Assembly: GCA_009746045.1 (NCBI GenBank)
Contig: RPFO01000080.1
Coordinates: 3,638,251 to 3,702,250 of the forward strand
Direction: 5' to 3'
Source of the DNA: Mesostigma viride
Taxonomy: Eukaryota; Streptophyta; Mesostigmatophyceae; Mesostigmatales; Mesostigmataceae
DNA length: 64,000 nucleotides
A model generated the notes under the pieces. That model was not told the DNA's origin, searched no databases, and saw only the letters and a list, made by a program, of their open reading frames with translations. The position numbers and the translations under genes are program-made. Each line of letters starts with the position of its first letter. Position 1 is the first letter of the stretch. Shown here in pieces: positions 32,637 through 44,005 of this stretch.

Positions 32637-33043
32637 AGTTAGATATAGATGGACGTCGGAGACGTTGGGGGACTCAGTGTGAGAATGATGGATGCAGCAA
32701 CCCCAGGGATCGGGCGTTCCTTGTCATTATTCACTCCATATGTGGGCACACATTATATGTCGTGGACACATCACTCACACGAGTTCCCTAGGACAACTGG
32801 ACTACGCTCAATTGTCCGCCACGTGTCCAGGCTCTAGAGGCTTCTAGACCTGGAGCAACGTTACTACGCACAACGTCCACTAGACTAGTTGCTAGCTACG
32901 TAACTTGCGTACACGTGTGTGCGTCGCGCCACAACCGGCGCTCGGCACCGTTATTCAGTCTCCGCCAGAATAACTCCGGTCACATTGTATGTTCCCCTGT
33001 GTGGCTCCGGCCACAAGTCAGCCTCGAGGTATCTCAGCTAACT
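32637..33043 (-). repeat. 3' LTR of the 11.36-kb element
   Basis: 407 bp, 404 matching the other LTR by eye. The neighbouring minus-strand sequence GAAAGAAAACATAATGGC is a weak polypurine candidate. Confidence 0.93.
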
Positions 33044-34065
33044 GCCATTATGTTTTCTTTCAGATTGGAACATGCTCCAAGTCTGACCAACCAACCGTTG
33101 CAAGGCAACCAGAGCCCATACAGTCACAACTGGATTAGAAAAGGGCCCCAGAAACGGACTATACTGATGCTGACTGCTGATTTAACCCTGCCAAGCACTA
33201 CGGGGGTTCCTCCCCCTCAATAGTGGGGAAAACATAAATGAGGTACTGCGGCCATTCGTCACACAGGACGTCATGCAAGTCACATGTCACAGCATATAAG
33301 GAGTGCCCAGTTTCCATCTTTGAAGGAGCGAATTGTCGTCATTTCCCTGGCATCTGTCACTGCAGATGGTAGAAAAAGGGGGGCTTGATTGCCACTTGTG
33401 GATGGAACCCCATGCAACATCCACTTCCCAAAAACCAATGGGATGACTCTAGTGAAACCAGAGGTCTTCCCCAGGTGCTTAGGACCTGATGTTTTGCCAC
33501 TGCTGACCTGGGCCAGAGCAGCCAGATACCTGTGAGTGCCACATGGTGGTAAGCACAGGCAACTGACAAGTGGGAACTGGTTCTCCACTTGATTTGCACA
33601 TGGCGAATGGGTGGACTGCCCATCACCCTACCACAGGTCCTGGGACCAGATGGCAGCATAAGACACAACAGGCACAGTCACAGGACTAAGACTGTCACAC
33701 GTTACATGCACATGCACATGCACATGTACAAGGTAACCATGAACATGACCCAGCCACATAACAATGCCATGTACAAGTACTGTCACCATGACTGACACAA
33801 TGACACACTTGTGAAGGATTGACAGCTCACCTCCCAAGAGATGAGCTAACGAAATTCCATGAGAGAGACAAAGTCAAAGAGACTCAATTTATTCACCATA
33901 AAACAGGGCTTACAAGGCATACAGGTTCAGCTCCTCCCCAGGAGCTAGTGCTGATGATAAGACACCCCGTGGCCTGGGCCCGGGTCTGGGTACCCCTACC
34001 CCCTGACAGGGGTTGCCCCATAGTAGGGGTGGGGAGACTAGCCACCCTCCCTGGGGAGGGGTGGA

Positions 34066-34737
34066 CTAGGTGTCTACCGGCGGGGGCAGGCTGGCCTGCT
34101 TGCCGTAGGGGTTCATCATGTGATAGAGCAGTTGGTACTGCTCAGGTGCTAGCTGGGGCACCTTGGTCAACGCATCCGCGGCGTTGGCCTTGTCCGGCAC
34201 ATGATTGGTAGACTCCCAGTAGGTGCACTCCTGTTTCAGGATCACCCAGTCCAAATCAGTATGCACAGCATAAGGGTTGTCAAGGAAACTGAGGAGAGAT
34301 TGACTGTCGGTGTGCAAGTGAGCCACCACCCCAGCCTGACTGCCTGCTTGCTTCTGTAACCAAACCAGGACATGATTGAGATACCTGGCATGTAGCACAG
34401 CTGACACAACTGCCCTGCACTCAGCAGCATTGCTACTAACAGCTTTACGCCTATGTAGCCTGCTATACCATGAGATGAGTGACATGGGTTGGTCAGCATT
34501 TTGTACAAAAAATAAGCCAGCCTCCCTAGCCTGCAGTTGAGTAATCTGCCGTGATTCCATGGAACTGTCCATTATAGCCTGAATGTGAATGGGCTTAAAG
34601 AGTTCCAGGGAATGCAAGATAAGGGGTGGACCAGCCTGCAGGAGCTTGTTGATAGCCTTGTGGCCTACCTGCATAAGAACTGCATCATCAACCCTGCTGA
34701 CTACTGCCAGTGTGGTGCACAAGTAGAACACAACCAC
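34066..34737 (-). pseudogene. pol: Copia RNase H domain of the 11.36-kb element
   Basis: Recognisable copia RNase H blocks in order: QAIMDSS, MSLISWYSRLHRRKAVSSNA, NAAECRAVVSAVLHARYL, HLHTDSQSLLSFLDN, and the closing HVPDKANAADALTKVPQ. It should degrade the RNA strand of the RNA-DNA hybrid during replication. It lies in a different frame from the upstream reverse transcriptase, so one frameshift near 34740 separates them. The catalytic acidic residues of the family appear present (D in MDSS, E in AAECR, D in HTDSQ, D in KANAAD). Confidence 0.85.
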
Positions 34738-35338
34738 CCCAGCTTGCCCCTAATGGTGGGACAGTCACAAGGTTTGATTTTAGTCTGCAGCACTCCTTAC
34801 AACTGTGCATGTAATCTGATGGAGAGTACATTGCACAGACCCACTGATCTGCTTGCTTCTGAAGCTGCAACATTGTGCCACAGAACTTAATAGCAATGGT
34901 GCCCAGCTCTAGCTGCTTGCCAATCTCAAAAGACTTAGACACGTTGGCAATAAAATCATCCACAGCCTGCCTAGGCCCAGCAATAAGCTGATCATCCCCA
35001 TGCCACACAAACATGATCATGCCATGAGGGTGAGGGACAACAAAGAAGCAAGGGTCTATGTCATCATACCGAGCACCTAGCTTCTCAAACACAGCTTGAG
35101 CTGACATTCTGAAAATTCTAGGAGCAGATTGCAGACCTTCCACTCCTATGTTGGCTTTCAGAAATGGTTGTGGGATATCCTTAGACCACACCTGAGGTGT
35201 GTTGACCACATACACCTTCCCATGCCAAACTTGCTCAGCTATTTCAGGTGAGCCTTTCAGAAATGCACGTTTAATGTCAGTGGCTTTGCACACATAATCA
35301 TCACCTTGATTGATGTGCCCTAGAAAAACAGACAGCAA
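34688..35338 (-). pseudogene. pol: Copia reverse transcriptase core, variant catalytic box
   Basis: Contains KATDIKRAFLKGSPEIAEQV (the usual D-V-x-x-A-F-L-x-G block), GLQSAPRIFRMSAQAVFEKL, then FVWHGDDQLIAG where copia normally has YVDD. FEIGKQLELGTIAIKFCGTM corresponds to the thumb-side block. Both aspartates of the DD pair remain, but the residue before them is Gly and the tyrosine position is shifted. A frameshift near 35330 separates this from the first RT block in the integrase-protease frame. Confidence 0.85.
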
Positions 35339-37857
35339 AATTTTAAGAGAAGTTTGCTGAATGCCAGGTGTATACAGTCTGCCTCTGTCAAATCAGTGGA
35401 TCCCTTAAACTCAGTCACACAAGGCCTAGCATGGAAAATGACAGAGCCATCTGCTGCTTGCTTGTGCTTGCACACGAACTTAAGTCTTAGGTGCTTGCTC
35501 CCGTTGGGCTTACGCTCTAAGGGAGTGACTGGAGGTGTGTGGGTGGGACTACGTGGATCTGGAACCACCCATTCATCCATAGCCTTTCTAAAAGCTTCAA
35601 CCCACTTAGTGAAACCTTCCTGAGTTTGACAGTCCTGGACAATCTGCTCATAGGAGAGGGGAGACATTTTTGCAACATCATACTTTCCCAATCCAAATGC
35701 TTTGGGGTGCAGTTTCTGACTGTGCACCAAATCTGCCACACGTGGCTCGTGCCCAGGTGCATACTTTGGTGCAACAAATTTGACAGTGGCTGGCTGTGTG
35801 TCAACCAAAGTCTGGAGTGGTACCTGAAAATGATCAAGTGACACCCCACCCAGGCCCTGTACCTCAAGCCTATCACAAGAGATGGTGACACCTGGGTAAG
35901 AAATAAATGGATCACCCAACAAAGCATTTCCTGTGTATCCTTCCAGTACCTGAAAAGGTGTGGGGATACCAAGAATGTTTAAGGTAACCTGACCTTTAAC
36001 AGTCAAGCTAGCCTGCCCAGAGAAATCAGCCACCCGTTGCCAAGGGGAAGGCTCTAACTCTAGGTGTGGTACAGCCAATGCACTGATGATGCTAACCTGA
36101 GCTTGGGTGTCAACCGCGACTAGAGCTGGATTGTTGTCGCTGTGACCTGCCCTACTCACTTTGGCTGACCCTGCAGCAGTGTGAGCTTTGGCTCTATGCG
36201 CTGCTTGCAGTATGCGGACCGCTTCTGCTAGCCCATGTTTGGACACGGTAGGTATGGGTTGAGCTGGTACCGCTGAAGGTGTGCTGTCTTGCTGACCACC
36301 TTCTTGGTTAGTGCCCTCATTGACAGGTGGTCTAACCTGCTGTGGCTGGCTAGGCTCACTGAGGGTGACCTGGGGTGCACATGTGTTGTGGCTATCACAC
36401 TCACCAGTGTGTGTTCCAAACAACCACTCACTGGGTACTCCAGATATACCAGGCAACTGTACTGAGCTGTCGACCATCAGCTCTTCCTCCTCTGCCACGT
36501 CTGACAGTGGAGTGTAATACAATTTAATCCTGTGAGGTGAGCACTTGTGCACATGCCCAGTGTCATTGTGTTTCACATGCACAGTCTTGCCTGTGCTGGA
36601 AAACTTAAGGATAGTGGCTGGGCCTAACCATGTCCCAACCTTCCCTAGCCCTGACTCCTTATAGAAGAGAACTGTGTCCCCTTCCTTGAAGGAGGGGCGT
36701 GGATGCTTGGCATCCTTGGCTGCCAATCTGCTGGCAGCGTGGGCACGCTGTGCATTGTACACAGCTAGTACCTCAGGTGGGTATATCCCAGCCTGTAACC
36801 CATCTGGTGTGATAATACCATAGGGTGTCTGCAGGAGTGGTCGTCTATTGAGTATCTGGCATATCTTAGTAGCCCACAGTGCCCTATCAGCGTATGACCC
36901 ACTGTCAGCTAACAGGTTCTCACCTTCTTTGGCTACCAAGGTTTTGATAGACCTAATTGCCCTCTCAATGATACCTTGTCTCTCATGATCTTCTAGCCCA
37001 GCCAGGTCTATAGCTTCACAGCCCTCTGCCCCAGCAAGGCAACTAAATTGCTGATCTAACAGCAGTGCTTCTACTGGGTAGTACCTGGCTTGTGCTATTA
37101 ATATAGCTCTGTGCAACTGAGACTTGTCCATACCAGGGAGAGGTTCTATTGCTGTGTACCTGGACCATGCGTCCTTTAAAGCCAGATAGGGCTGTCCCTT
37201 AATATGGAACACATCCCCGACCACTCTGCCCTTGCACTTAGGTGGTGTAGCTACATGCCACTTGGGTGGTTTAGGTGCATACATTTGGCAGTGCTGACAG
37301 TGTTTTCTGATCAGCTGACATGCCTTCCTGAGTGCCGTACCTCCCAATGCAGCTGCTACCACCTCTGCACATGTCTCATGACCATACAGTAAGTGCAGTT
37401 GCAATGCCAGCTCCTCATAACTGATGTTACTAAGAGCTTGGGTCATGACCCTGGACACCTTGGGTATCAAGGAGGTGAACCTGGGTTCACTGTCAGAGGT
37501 TTCTGTGTAATACTTCAACACTTTGCCAACCTTGCTTACAGCCTTGACAGCTGAGCATGAAGGTGGAGAGTGAGAGGTAACAGAGTTAACTTGACATCCT
37601 GTCAACATCCTCCCATCCTGTGTCCCTGCCTGGGCAGTGGAGCTGGATATTGGGTGGTGTAGGGGACACGACTCATCATGACACGTGTGAGGGTGTGAGG
37701 ACTTACATTTGGGGGCTGCCACGGCTCCTTGGTGCACTTGGCGGGGTCCCCGTGAGGCGGTCCCAGGCACTTGTGGCAGAGCACCTCCAGGTGCCCAGGT
37801 GCTCCTTGTGTTTGTGGCACTTGTCCTTGCTGTGTCCACGACGCCCACAACGCACAC
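35320..37857 (-). CDS. pol: Integrase-protease-RT(start) polyprotein, unusual domain order
   Basis: An 845-residue frame. Residues of about 155-190 are an integrase HHCC zinc site (LHLLYGHETCAEVV ... KHCQHC). The integrase core follows: D215 in VVGDVF, LKDAWSRYTAIEPL, D269 in LLLDQQF and E299 in GIIERAIRSIK. Residues 388-445 (FKEGDTVLFYKESGLGK, GTWLGPATIL) are the small SH3/chromo-like tail. After a Gln/Pro linker, residues 578-665 form a retropepsin-like protease: VAVDTQAQVSIIS with catalytic D583, then NALLGDPFI. RT begins near 745 (KWVEAFRKAMDEW, KHLRLKFVCKHK). In known copia elements protease precedes integrase. The start shown is not an ATG; the frame is probably entered by frameshift from Gag B. 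Confidence 0.85.
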   Translation of the reverse strand: MCVVGVVDTARTSATNTRSTWAPGGALPQVPGTASRGPRQVHQGAVAAPKCKSSHPHTCHDESCPLHHPISSSTAQAGTQDGRMLTGCQVNSVTSHSPPSCSAVKAVSKVGKVLKYYTETSDSEPRFTSLIPKVSRVMTQALSNISYEELALQLHLLYGHETCAEVVAAALGGTALRKACQLIRKHCQHCQMYAPKPPKWHVATPPKCKGRVVGDVFHIKGQPYLALKDAWSRYTAIEPLPGMDKSQLHRAILIAQARYYPVEALLLDQQFSCLAGAEGCEAIDLAGLEDHERQGIIERAIRSIKTLVAKEGENLLADSGSYADRALWATKICQILNRRPLLQTPYGIITPDGLQAGIYPPEVLAVYNAQRAHAASRLAAKDAKHPRPSFKEGDTVLFYKESGLGKVGTWLGPATILKFSSTGKTVHVKHNDTGHVHKCSPHRIKLYYTPLSDVAEEEELMVDSSVQLPGISGVPSEWLFGTHTGECDSHNTCAPQVTLSEPSQPQQVRPPVNEGTNQEGGQQDSTPSAVPAQPIPTVSKHGLAEAVRILQAAHRAKAHTAAGSAKVSRAGHSDNNPALVAVDTQAQVSIISALAVPHLELEPSPWQRVADFSGQASLTVKGQVTLNILGIPTPFQVLEGYTGNALLGDPFISYPGVTISCDRLEVQGLGGVSLDHFQVPLQTLVDTQPATVKFVAPKYAPGHEPRVADLVHSQKLHPKAFGLGKYDVAKMSPLSYEQIVQDCQTQEGFTKWVEAFRKAMDEWVVPDPRSPTHTPPVTPLERKPNGSKHLRLKFVCKHKQAADGSVIFHARPCVTEFKGSTDLTEADCIHLAFSKLLLKFCCLFF

Positions 37858-39928
37858 ATTTCACATCCTTCTTGGGGGTGGAGGACCCAGCCCCAGAAGA
37901 CTTGTTAGCGTTCCCCCCTGGGGGGATGACCTACCCTTCCCCTTCCCCTGCCCCTTGCCCTTGCCCTTGCCCTTGCCCTTGCCCTTGCCCTTGAGGCTCT
38001 TAACAAACTGACTCATAAGAGTCTTCACCTCCCCTAGCGTCACAGGACGCTTGTCCTTGGCCTTCCTGGCCTTACCCTCCTCATCTGATTCCTCCCCCCG
38101 GGCCCGCTTGACAGCAGGGGGGGAAGAGGTAGAGGGGGGGGGGCTGAGTCCTGACACAGTGGACCCAGGGCTAGCTTAACATAATCGAGAGCCTCTTTCA
38201 TCGACTCCCAATGGGTGGCCAAGCCTGTGGTGATCATGGCAAAGGTGTTACGATCAAGGTTAAGCTTCTCGAGCAGGGAATGAACAAGCCACTTGTGATC
38301 TAGCTTGCTAACCTCGGGGTGGGCCTTCACTGCAAGTTCCCACTTCTTGATCTCTGCTACATAGTTCTGAGTTTCTACCTTATAGGTTTTCACCCAGTTA
38401 AACGCAGAGTACATGTCAACAGTGGTGGGAGCAGACAGCAGGTCATGCAGATCACGCAGAAAATTCTCCCATGGCTCCCTACCCTGTGTGTCCTGCCACC
38501 TGGGATACCTTTGCTGATATATGGATACCAAGTGCTGGATGGAGGGATTGGATTGGTGGAAGAAATCACCCTGCATGAGTGCCCCAAACCAGTTCTTGAT
38601 ATTCAGCTCCTCCCTAGCAGCTTGAGAGAGAGAAGAAGCTGAGCACCCTGCTGCCTAGTATACCCCTCTGGCAGCCCCCTCACCATAATCCTGTCAATTG
38701 GCCTATGCTCGTTATAGACTGGCCAATCCTGAGAGGGTGAAGAGGGAGAGGGAGAAGAAGACCTGCCTGGGGATGTAGCAGCATTGGCAGTGTTGGGATG
38801 CTAGGTGAGACCTGTGAGGGCCTGCTACGCGTGGCTGGCTGCACTGGGGGTTAGGTGCCTGCACAACATGTGCTGGTGAAGATGACATGTCCATGCCCCC
38901 CTGCACACCCTGACTCTGTGCCTGCCTCTTGCGTGCCCTAGCTGCCTCCCATTGCTCAAAGGTAGGGGTGAGAGAAACATCACTATCCTCACTGCTAGAT
39001 GAGCTTGTCTGCTGCACGTCCCCCCCTGCTGGCTACCTGTCTGTACACGCAACCAAGTGGGGAGATACATACTTGCTTGCTGCATGCACACCCGGTGCAA
39101 CGTCTGCACCATCTCCACCATCACGCCAGATTCACCCTGATCTTCTTGCCTCGCAGCAAGGTCTGCAGGGCGGGAGGAGTGCCTCGCACATCCTCCTGGT
39201 CATCGGCTCAATCGAGGGTTGATCGAGCAAATGATAGATGATCGCACACAACAGGCTGGTGTGTTCAGCCAACCTGTCGTCCAGCCTCTCGCTGGCCACC
39301 CCTTGGATACCCTGGGCGCAGCGCTGGACTGCGCGCCAAAGGGTTGGCTCACGGAGTGAGACGACGTCATCCCCAGGGATGCGTGCCTCAGCTGTCTCCA
39401 TGGCCACATCCTCCTCCCCTGGGGGAGATGGATGATCCCTTGCCACAGCCTGGGCCGTGTCAGATCCCTTGCCGGCCCTGCCGGGGGCTTGGGACTGCCG
39501 AAGCACCCGCCTTCGCGGGGGGGGGGGGTGATGGCGTCGGTGTTGTCGGCTGATGCCGACGGTTCCGACTCAGCGGCGGGTGTGCCGTGGGGAGGCGGCT
39601 GGCGCTTGCCCTCCGCCCGCCTGGGGGTCGCTGCCGCTGTCGCTGTCGCTGCTGCTGTCGCTGTCGCTGCCACCACTGGAGAAGACGGGGCGCCCACCGG
39701 TGCTGCTGTCTTGGATGCCGCGGCCGGTAGGGTCGCTGCCGACGCCGGTGGCGACACAGTTGCAGCCACCTGCTGCGACGCAGTCGATGTCGCTGCCGAA
39801 CCAGGGGATGCCGTCGCAGGTCCCCAGCCGACTGGCACGACAGGTGGCATCCTTGGCATCTCCTCGGCCGGCCTAGGTGGCTTGGCCACCACCGTGGCCG
39901 CTGCCACCTGGCGAGCCTCCGAATACAT
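37600..39928 (-). pseudogene. gag: Gag set B: capsid-like region, Lys-Gly tract and zinc knuckle
   Basis: From the 5' side: a long Ala/Pro/Ser-rich start (39928-39200). A second segment contains ERLDDRLAEHTSLLCAIIYH (39506-39132) and an acidic Ser tract (38990-39020). The capsid-like part (38576-38160) has MQGDFFHQSNPSIQHLVS, WENFLRDLHDLLSAP, YSAFNWVKTYKVETQNY and KWLVHSLLEKLNL. Then comes a (KG)n tract coded by CCTTGC hexamers (37940-37990), and a CCHC knuckle CVRCGRRGHSKDKC near 37815-37859. The parts lie in several frames, so indels have accumulated. Together they form a complete Gag order immediately upstream of the integrase frame. Confidence 0.65.
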
Positions 39929-39939
39929 GTCGAGAGCAG

Positions 39940-40620
39940 TTCAAGGTACCCTCGCTCCAAGGGTGGAGTCTTGGCATGCCGCCTACGCGACTTCTTCCTG
40001 ATCTTGATGCAGGCAGGACACTGAGCACGCATATTCTTCAGCTCGTTGTATAAAGGTGCCCCCAACATGTGTGCCCCCTCTACCTCGGCTTGGCCGGCCT
40101 CATGCCCGTATGCACGGTTCATCTGGTATGCTAACAGTTTCAGGGTGACAGCCTGAGGTGCAGTGGCATTGTCAGGATTCTCAACAGGTGGGGTGACTAC
40201 TGGGGTAGTGACATTGGCTAACTGGGCAGCTTCAGAGGCTGCACGAAAGGCCGCCCGTGTGAGCACCTTGCCAATGTGAAGATCCACACTAGGGTGGTGT
40301 GTACCGAGAACATCTGCCCGCCCAGCATTCTCTTGCACTGTCACAACATTCCTCATAGGCCCAACCGCCCCAGTATCTAGCTGGGGTGCTGCAGTAGTGC
40401 TTGGTCGCTCGGCGTTGTACACACCCGACCTAGAAGACACCACATTGCTTAGGTCACGCATTGTAGACCCGTGCTCAGGAAGCACGTGATCCTGGCGCGA
40501 CAGAGCCAGAGCAGCATCAACGGATTGCGTGAGCACATCACGGAATGAGACAGAGGATGCAGTCACGTTGCTTTTAGGAACGACGTCAGGCTCTACGACG
40601 GCCGGTTCAGCGTGACGCAT
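39940..40620 (-). pseudogene. pol: Pre-integrase/HHCC fragment following Gag set A
   Basis: The frame contains LLAYQMNRAYGHEAGQAEVE and MRAQCPACIKIRKKS, i.e. an H...H...C-x2-C zinc site like the integrase N-terminus. It then stops resembling integrase at about 39945, where the Gag B start takes over (MYSEARQVAAATVV). This is a second HHCC site in the element; the one at 37380-37290 belongs to the complete integrase. The abrupt change marks the probable recombination junction between two related elements. Confidence 0.55.
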
Positions 40621-41988
40621 TGAGCAAAAGAAGGGGTATCGAGCGTGCTCTCACCTGACTTTCGTGCTGCCCGTCGCTCTGCCCACTCCTCGCGTGTGCC
40701 GTGGACGACGATGCGCTTGGCCTTGCACGCCTCCACGCTGTGACCACGCAGAACGTCGTGGCACTTGCGGCAAAGGTTGTCCTCGAGCTCCAGGTCCGGG
40801 CGAACTCGGCAGTCATCCCGGACATGGCGACGTCCGAAGCAGCGCTCACAGCGTTGCTTGCGGTCATTAGACGCCCCCTGCTGCCGCTTGGCCGGGGGAT
40901 TATCACCCTGCTTGGCGTCGCCACCATGCCCGCGCTTGCGCCCTCGCTGGCCCCCGTTGTTGCCGTGGCCGACGACCTTTTTCAGGATGGCCGTAAGCTC
41001 CGACCGCGTAATTGGAGCCTCTGCGCCTGAAGAAGAAGACGCGCCGGTATCCACCTTGCGCAGGGATGGCAGAGCAGCCGAGGCATGCAGCCGGCTTGGA
41101 CTGCGCACTCTTGAAGCATGAGATTAAATACAGCATGCCCTCGTCGAAACTGACAGCACTCTTCTTTTTGAGTTCCGTCGCTATGGTCAGATGCACATCC
41201 GACGACAGGTCGCATTTCTTGAGAAAGCGATTGCACAGGAAAATGGGCTTGAGAGTATCTAGCAGCTTGTGCTTGTGCACGAAGACCTGGAAATCACGTG
41301 CAGCCCCGGGCAAATTTGCCTTATTAACTGCATAGCCCTCGAAGTCGTTGAAGGCTTGCTCGTCGGCCTCTTCCTTAGACCGCGACAAGTGGGCATCTAG
41401 ACCGTTGTAAAAAACTTCCCAGGTTTGTTTGTTGTCGTCCGCAATGCGAACTAGATTGGCAATGTTTGGGTGCTTTGTTGTACTGCAGAATACTGCACGG
41501 AACTTGCCAATCAGCTCCGAATCTTTGTCCGCGCGTCCATCGCGCAGACGCTTGAGAGCAGCCAGAAAATCTGCTGCGTCGTCCGCCGTATAGTCCGCAG
41601 GTCATAGATCAGCGGGCACCTCCGTTTGCTTCAGAGGGCCGCGATTCAGTGCATCGTCAGCAGCAAGCATCAAATGCTTGAACTGCTTGGCCAGTTCAGG
41701 TTGCGCCACGAGGGTTTGCATCAACCTCGTGGCAGGAGGGGTGACATGTCCAGCCAAAATTTCACGGGTACTAGGGTCTGGCCCCAAGGCTGCCGGTGGC
41801 TGCATTGGTCCGGCCCCTATATTAATATAGGGGCTGCGGCTGAAATAGCCTGCCGGCGGGTGGTCATGGCCCCCATATGGCGAGCCTACTGCCAAAGGGG
41901 ATTTGCCACGTGGCAAGTGCTCGTCTGCTGCGTTGTCTTCACACGCTTCTGCGTTGGCTACAATTCGCTTCCGCTGACAGCCTGACAC
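40593..41988 (-). pseudogene. gag: Gag set A with two zinc knuckles
   Basis: Three frame segments follow in order. 41988-41602 has LAKQFKHLMLAADDALNR. 41590-40903 has DFLAALKRLRDGRADKDSEL, HPNIANLVRIADDNKQTWEV and FVHKHKLLDTLKPIFLCNRF. 41108-40593 has CERCFGRRHVRDDC and CRKCHDVLRGHSVEAC, CCHC-type knuckles with spacing C-x2-C-x4-H-x4-C and C-x2-C-x6-H-x4-C. Two frameshifts, near 41600 and 41050, separate them. The organisation is that of a capsid-nucleocapsid Gag. It differs in sequence from Gag set B of the same element. Confidence 0.65.
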
Positions 41989-42806
41989 CTTTCAGCGGGG
42001 AAAGTTCCCCCGGGCTTCCGGGGCAAATTCAGCAAGCGCTGCGGAACTTCGATACTAAAATTTCGTTTTTTGTTCGTACCGTAAAGCCAATCATTTTGCG
42101 CCCGGATCAAATTGTGATCTGGTCACTGAACACGAAAATTTCAGCGCGTTGGGGGGGGGCATATGGGGGCCGGCTGTCGGCGCACCGGTGGCGGCGCCCC
42201 AGGGGGGCGCTAGCATACTGGGGGCCAGCAAGTTTCATTCCGGCGGTTGGCATTGGACCCTGAGTTCAATATGGGGGCCGGACATTTCGACCTGGCGGTG
42301 GCGGTATTGGGCCCCCAAATAGCATGGCTGTATGTCACCCCTCCTCTCGTGGCCTCGTCCGCACTAAAAGCGTGGCAGGACGGTCCCTGCGGCCTCGCCA
42401 CTTGGCGTATCTGTGTGTTCGCCCGTGCGGCTCCGTGTACCGGAAGCCATCGGGATTTTTATGAATACAAGTTAAAGCCCCCGACCGGCTGAGCTATGGC
42501 GGTCGGTCACGTTGAGCTTGGGATAAGGTGAACACAGAGAACTGCTGTCGGAGCTGTCCAACCACTGGTTTATGTCTTAGCCAGCAAAGCCTATCCGGTT
42601 AGCCGTAACCGTGGGACAGGCTAGCTGTCCGTACCGACCCGGATAAGGCCCCGGACTGGGGCCTAGGTGGCGCCGGCCCTAGGCGCCGCCCTTAGACCGG
42701 TCGACCGCATGGGACCGCCGGATTATAGCCGGCGGCTTAGCGGACGCTAGCGGAAGCCGTGCGGACGGACATGGGGAACTTAGAGCCAGATCCTAGGGCT
42801 CTAGAG

Positions 42807-43594
42807 TTACTCAACTGTTACACCTTGTCTCACGGCCAAGTAATACAGCCGGATCAGAATCGCAACCTGGACATGCGAAAAGCGGCAATGGACGTCCTCC
42901 GGGAGCTCTGACGCCACCGCCTGAACCGCGAACTTGGTCAGGACGAAGCCGCCAGGGAGGGTACTCTGCTGGCGGAGACGCCAGCCGTCGAAAGGCAAAA
43001 AGTTTGGTACATTACGCACCGGGATCTTAAAGGGGAGCTGGCCCCAACCGTTAACATAGACCTCACCTGCGTCCTGGGACGCAGGGGTCGGGTTCGCGCC
43101 GAGGCTCATGCCTGCCAGCGCCCTCCCGACAGAGGTGTTGCCGGACGATGACCTCGATCGTCTGGCCGGAGGTCACCTCTCTCCTAGGATAGGGTGAGGC
43201 CTCCCCCTCCTCCGAAGAGGAGGAATCCTCTTAACCACCTGTCGCCCTGGGGCGGGTGGCATGAGGTTCGGGGCAACCTCGGACTCGTTGCGAGTCCCGG
43301 TGCCCCTGTTCCCCTGGGGGGCAGACGCCTCGGCATCGACAGCTTCACGCTGCCGGCGAGGGGTGTCCGCCACCACCATGCGGTATAGGTGACATTGTCG
43401 TCACGCTCACGCAGTGGGGAACTGCGAGGAGAAATTCTCCTCTGAGACGCCGTGAAAGGCAGTCTCGCGGTGATGGGGGGCTCCCGGTTAGCGGGAGGCC
43501 GACCCCGACCGTTTCCTGCCCCTCCCCGCTGAAGGGTGGGGCGGACATTGTTGTTTTTCGCATCCGAGTTCTTCGGCGCCATTTCAAAATCCAA
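42807..43594 (-). other. Leader region with two small ORFs next to the primer site
   Basis: Starting right at the primer site, a 136-codon frame (43594-43184; first ATG coding MAPKNSDAKNNNVRPTLQ) is Arg/Pro/Gly-rich. A second frame of 100 codons (43109-42807, MSLGANPTPASQDAGEVYV) looks globular. Neither is recognised. The stretch 41990-42806 between them and Gag A shows no gene. Confidence 0.4.
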
Positions 43595-44000
43595 GTTAGA
43601 TATAGATGGACGTCGGAGACGTTGGGGGACTCAGTGTGAGAATGATGGATGCAGCAACCCCAGGGATCGGGCGTTCCTTGTCATTATTCACTCCATATGT
43701 GGGCACACATTATATGTCGTGGACACATCACTCACACGAGTTCCCTAGGACAACTGGACTACGCTCAATTGTCCGCCACGTGTCCAGGCTCTAGAGGCTT
43801 ATAGACCAGGAGCAACGTTACTACGCACAACGTCCACTAGACTAGTTGCTAGCTACGTAACTTGCGTACACGTGTGTGCGTCGCGCCACAACCGGCGCTC
43901 GGCACCGTTATTCAGTCTCCGCCAGAATAACTCCGGTCACATTGTATGTTCCCCTGTGTGGCTCCGGCCACAAGTCAGCCTCAAGGTATCTCAGCTAACT
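43594..44000 (-). repeat. 5' LTR of the 11.36-kb element
   Basis: 407 bp, followed on the minus strand by TGGATTTTGAAATGG. It differs from 32637-33043 at three positions. It abuts the second CCGCG copy at 44001-44005. Confidence 0.93.
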
Positions 44001-44005
44001 CCGCG

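Larger units (their letters stand above)
32637..44000 (-). mobile_element. Copia-type LTR retrotransposon with two gag sets, 11364 bp
   Basis: LTRs of 407 bp (32637-33043 and 43594-44000) differ at three positions and are flanked by CCGCG (32632-32636 and 44001-44005) within LINE copy 2. Termini are AGTTAG...CTAACT rather than TG...CA. On the minus strand TGGATTTTGAAATGGCGCC follows the 5' LTR as primer site. Coding order from the 5' end: leader ORFs, Gag set A with two zinc knuckles and an HHCC-like piece, then Gag set B, integrase, protease, reverse transcriptase and RNase H. Several frameshifts make this copy defective although the insertion is recent. The 3' untranslated part 33044-34065 has no gene. 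Confidence 0.9.

Noticed and set aside
34066-37857. Gypsy-type element because of the chromo-like tail and retropepsin
   Set aside because: The RT and RNase H blocks (DIKRAFLKG, GLQSAPRIF, SRLHRRKAVSSNAAE, ADALTK) are of copia type.
32637-44000. AGTTAG...CTAACT as inverted ends of a DNA transposon
   Set aside because: The 407-bp ends are direct repeats with a primer site and copia pol between them, so this is an LTR element.
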